Assembly: GCA_009746045.1 (NCBI GenBank)
Contig: RPFO01000086.1
Span: 479,232 to 543,231, forward strand
Origin: Mesostigma viride
Taxonomy: Eukaryota; Streptophyta; Mesostigmatophyceae; Mesostigmatales; Mesostigmataceae
Reading direction: 5' to 3'
Length of the DNA: 64,000 nucleotides
The notes beneath the pieces are model-generated. The model was not told the origin of the DNA. It saw only the letters and a list, made by a program, of their open reading frames with translations, and did not search any database. Position numbers and translations under genes: made by a program. Each line of letters opens with the position of its first letter. The stretch's first letter is position 1. Positions 62,513 to 64,000 of the stretch are shown in pieces.

Positions 62513-63591
62513 CAGGGCGGGGAGGGGGGGAAGGATGACAGGCACTTTCTGCTGATCAACGACAATCACGGCAAGTAACGGTAGGTGCAACAAGTGTGTC
62601 AGGGCCAGGATTCACCCTAACCCCCCCGGTAGAAAGGTAAAGGTGTGTTGGCAAGGGCACAGGCAAGTTGAGCAGGATGGTGCGCGGCTGGGGACAAAAG
62701 CGGTGTGGGAGTGGCGGCTGGGGGCATGGTTGATGTGTGCACGGCATGACCGGAGAGGCGGGGACTGACCTCTGCCTCGATGGGCTTGGAGTAGACCGTG
62801 TCCGCATCCGGCCGCCACCAGCCGCTCTCGCTCACGGGCTTGCCCTCCTCATGCAGCAGGCCGACCCACTCGTCCTCGCCGCCGTCGTCGACCGCGGGAA
62901 CCGAGGGGTACGTCAAAGGGGCCATGAGCGCCTGGTACCGGGTGACAGGGTCCGGGGACTGCAGCGCGGCGCGCCTCTCCGCGTCCTCGTCCTCGTGCAG
63001 GACGTAGAAGAGCTGGTTCGGGAGCTCTAAGAGCTGCTGCGCGGTGAGCTCCTCTTGGAGCGCGCGCTCCAGCATGCGTTTCGACTTTGGGTCGCTGGCA
63101 TCCTTCGCGGCTTCGACGCCCATGCGCTCCGCGAGGGATTTTTCCTTGGTCCGCTGCTGGGCAAGCTTTAGGGCCGCGACGCGTTCCTCGTAGGTGTCAG
63201 ACAGGCCGTCCTCGCGGCCGGACGCTGTGAGCGTGCTGCTGAAACGGGACCATGACGACGCCAGTGAACGAGCAGCCTTGCCAGCAATTCCCTGTCATTG
63301 GGCCAGCACGGGCAACGGCGCATTCGCCATGGTCGTGAGATAGGGAATGTCACCCAAGGAGATAGATATAGCACACGGAAAGCAGGATACCGTAATCATC
63401 TTAACATGGCGAGGGGGGTGAAAAATCAAAGGCGCTGCACTGCACACCTGCTGCATGTAGCTGGGAGCATGATGGGATGCAGATGAAACATCACCCGCGG
63501 AAATCTCTGCAACTTCTCTGCAAACTACCCGTTGTCCATACCAGCCAGCCCGACACACAGCTCGCGCGGCGAGCCGGCAGGAGGCCGCCAT
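59260..63591 (-). CDS. Mitochondrial-type small-subunit ribosomal protein bS18 (five exons)
   Basis: Exons 63591-63529, 63291-62770, 61903-61769, 60548-60489 and 59481-59260, all phase 0 with GT-AG borders, giving 333 residues. Start ATG 63591: MAASCRLAARAVCRAGWYGQR is Arg/Ala-rich and lacks acids, as in mitochondrial targeting peptides. The S18 domain spans the last three exons: RYCSKRRTVDNVPVDYK, NVNLLMRFVKDNGTILHRKY and TKAPRKLQRKIARCIRTARH followed by MGLMPF, matching the DYK..LL..F...G.I...(R)..K.QR....I..AR..GL.P pattern. bS18 sits on the platform of the small subunit. The domain is preceded by about 190 helical, charged residues, far longer than bacterial S18 (about 75). An acidic tail follows. 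Plastid targeting cannot be excluded. Confidence 0.87.
61345..61500. mobile_element. Dispersed repeat fragment in a bS18 intron
   Basis: 61370-61480 matches 58685-58800 (TTCATTTCCAT, GGCAGGCTCGAGCTACCATG, CCTGCGCTGGTT), with some divergence. The same family is scattered at 58113 and 19014. Confidence 0.65.
61574..61706 (-). repeat. Three copies of an exon end plus 5' splice site in a bS18 intron
   Basis: The exon at 61903-61769 ends (minus strand) GTGGACAACGTGCCGGTCG then ACTACAAG|gtagg. Downstream in the intron are ATGGTGGAAAATGTGCTCGT then CAGCTACAAG|gtaagt (61706-61672), GGTGCTCGTTGACTACAAG|gtatgc (about 61649-61626) and CAGTGGACGATGTGCCGGTG then GACTATCAG|gtgagg (61608-61574). Each keeps a consensus-like donor. 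A fourth, very diverged candidate lies near 61540-61527. Confidence 0.85.
62445..62512. repeat. (GT)n microsatellite in a bS18 intron
   Basis: About 34 uninterrupted GT dinucleotides in the intron between bS18 exons 2 and 3. Confidence 0.97.
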
Positions 63592-64000
63592 AGTAAGTTT
63601 CGAAAGCAGAAAATTATTAAATAAAATATTGCACCACGCCGTCCATCACGAGTGAAAGCGTCACTACAAAATTAACTGGCCAGGCGCCCTCATTCCCGGT
63701 TACCAAGATTGAGCATGCTGCGTGACTACCATAGCCCACGTGCTGTCGCCTCTGTGTGCCAGTGCGTAAATTGATGTTCGGTGGCATCAAGGTTGCATGA
63801 ATGTCTTCCAGCCTGGAACAAGGGAAGTTTATTCTGATGGCTGTACAGGTCTGAGGACTCAGGACGGTTGTTGAAGTACATATCTTACGGACTACGGTAA
63901 CCCCCCCGGCGTGGGACACAACAACAACAACAACAACATCGGTAACCCCCCCCGAGGCCGTCCATAGTGTCGGGCGCCAGCTGCTACCATGAACTGGCAT
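63592..64000. other. Upstream flank of bS18, no gene recognised
   Basis: Contains a short (ACA)n run at about 63917-63938, flanked by two copies of CGGTAACCCCCCCG (63893-63909 and 63939-63953). It probably includes the bS18 promoter. The minus-strand ORF from 64000 to 63617 has no recognised motif. Confidence 0.5.

Overview
This window looks like nuclear DNA from a eukaryotic alga, most likely of the green lineage. It holds four intron-rich host genes with GT-AG introns, set among nested retrotransposons, DNA transposons and long simple-repeat arrays. The green-lineage call rests on three things: a plant-style BIO3-BIO1 fusion gene for biotin synthesis, a plant-type Enhancer-of-polycomb protein, and retrotransposon families with an L1-like ORF1. 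I cannot name the genus from sequence alone. No prokaryotic operons, CRISPR arrays or rRNA genes were seen.

Layout. 1-4357 (+): last four exons of the E1-beta subunit of branched-chain 2-oxoacid dehydrogenase (BCKDHB), with a 33-bp minisatellite and a giant GGT/CGT array in its introns. 4358-31764: about 27 kb of mobile and repetitive DNA. One LINE copy (A, 6454-16686) is split by an ~8 kb DNA-transposon-like element with imperfect terminal inverted repeats. That element carries a BAH-domain gene and a broken coiled-coil/possible transposase gene. A second LINE copy (B, ~19449-30203) is split by an L1-like element (C). C in turn contains an endonuclease-bearing LINE (D) with 170-bp 5' monomers, PHD and RING fingers, reverse transcriptase and a restriction-like endonuclease. 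D is itself split by a 1478-bp hAT element with a perfect 8-bp target duplication. 31765-38735 (-): Enhancer-of-polycomb-like gene, five exons. 40011-53338 (+): BIO3-BIO1 in 13 exons, divergent from the previous gene. 53988-58700: more retroelement debris. 59260-63591 (-): a mitochondrial-type bS18 ribosomal protein gene in five exons.

BCKDHB (leucine/isoleucine/valine breakdown), BIO3-BIO1 (biotin synthesis) and bS18 (organelle translation) are all probably mitochondrial, but nothing suggests they are co-regulated. Biotin is the cofactor of methylcrotonyl-CoA carboxylase, which lies downstream of BCKDH in leucine breakdown.

The most unusual signal is a recurring one. In at least five introns of three unrelated host genes, the intron contains one or more degenerate copies of the end of the preceding exon together with its 5' splice site ('exon-end echoes'). 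I know of no description of this pattern. The gene models were built by hand from homology and splice sites and have not been checked against transcripts.
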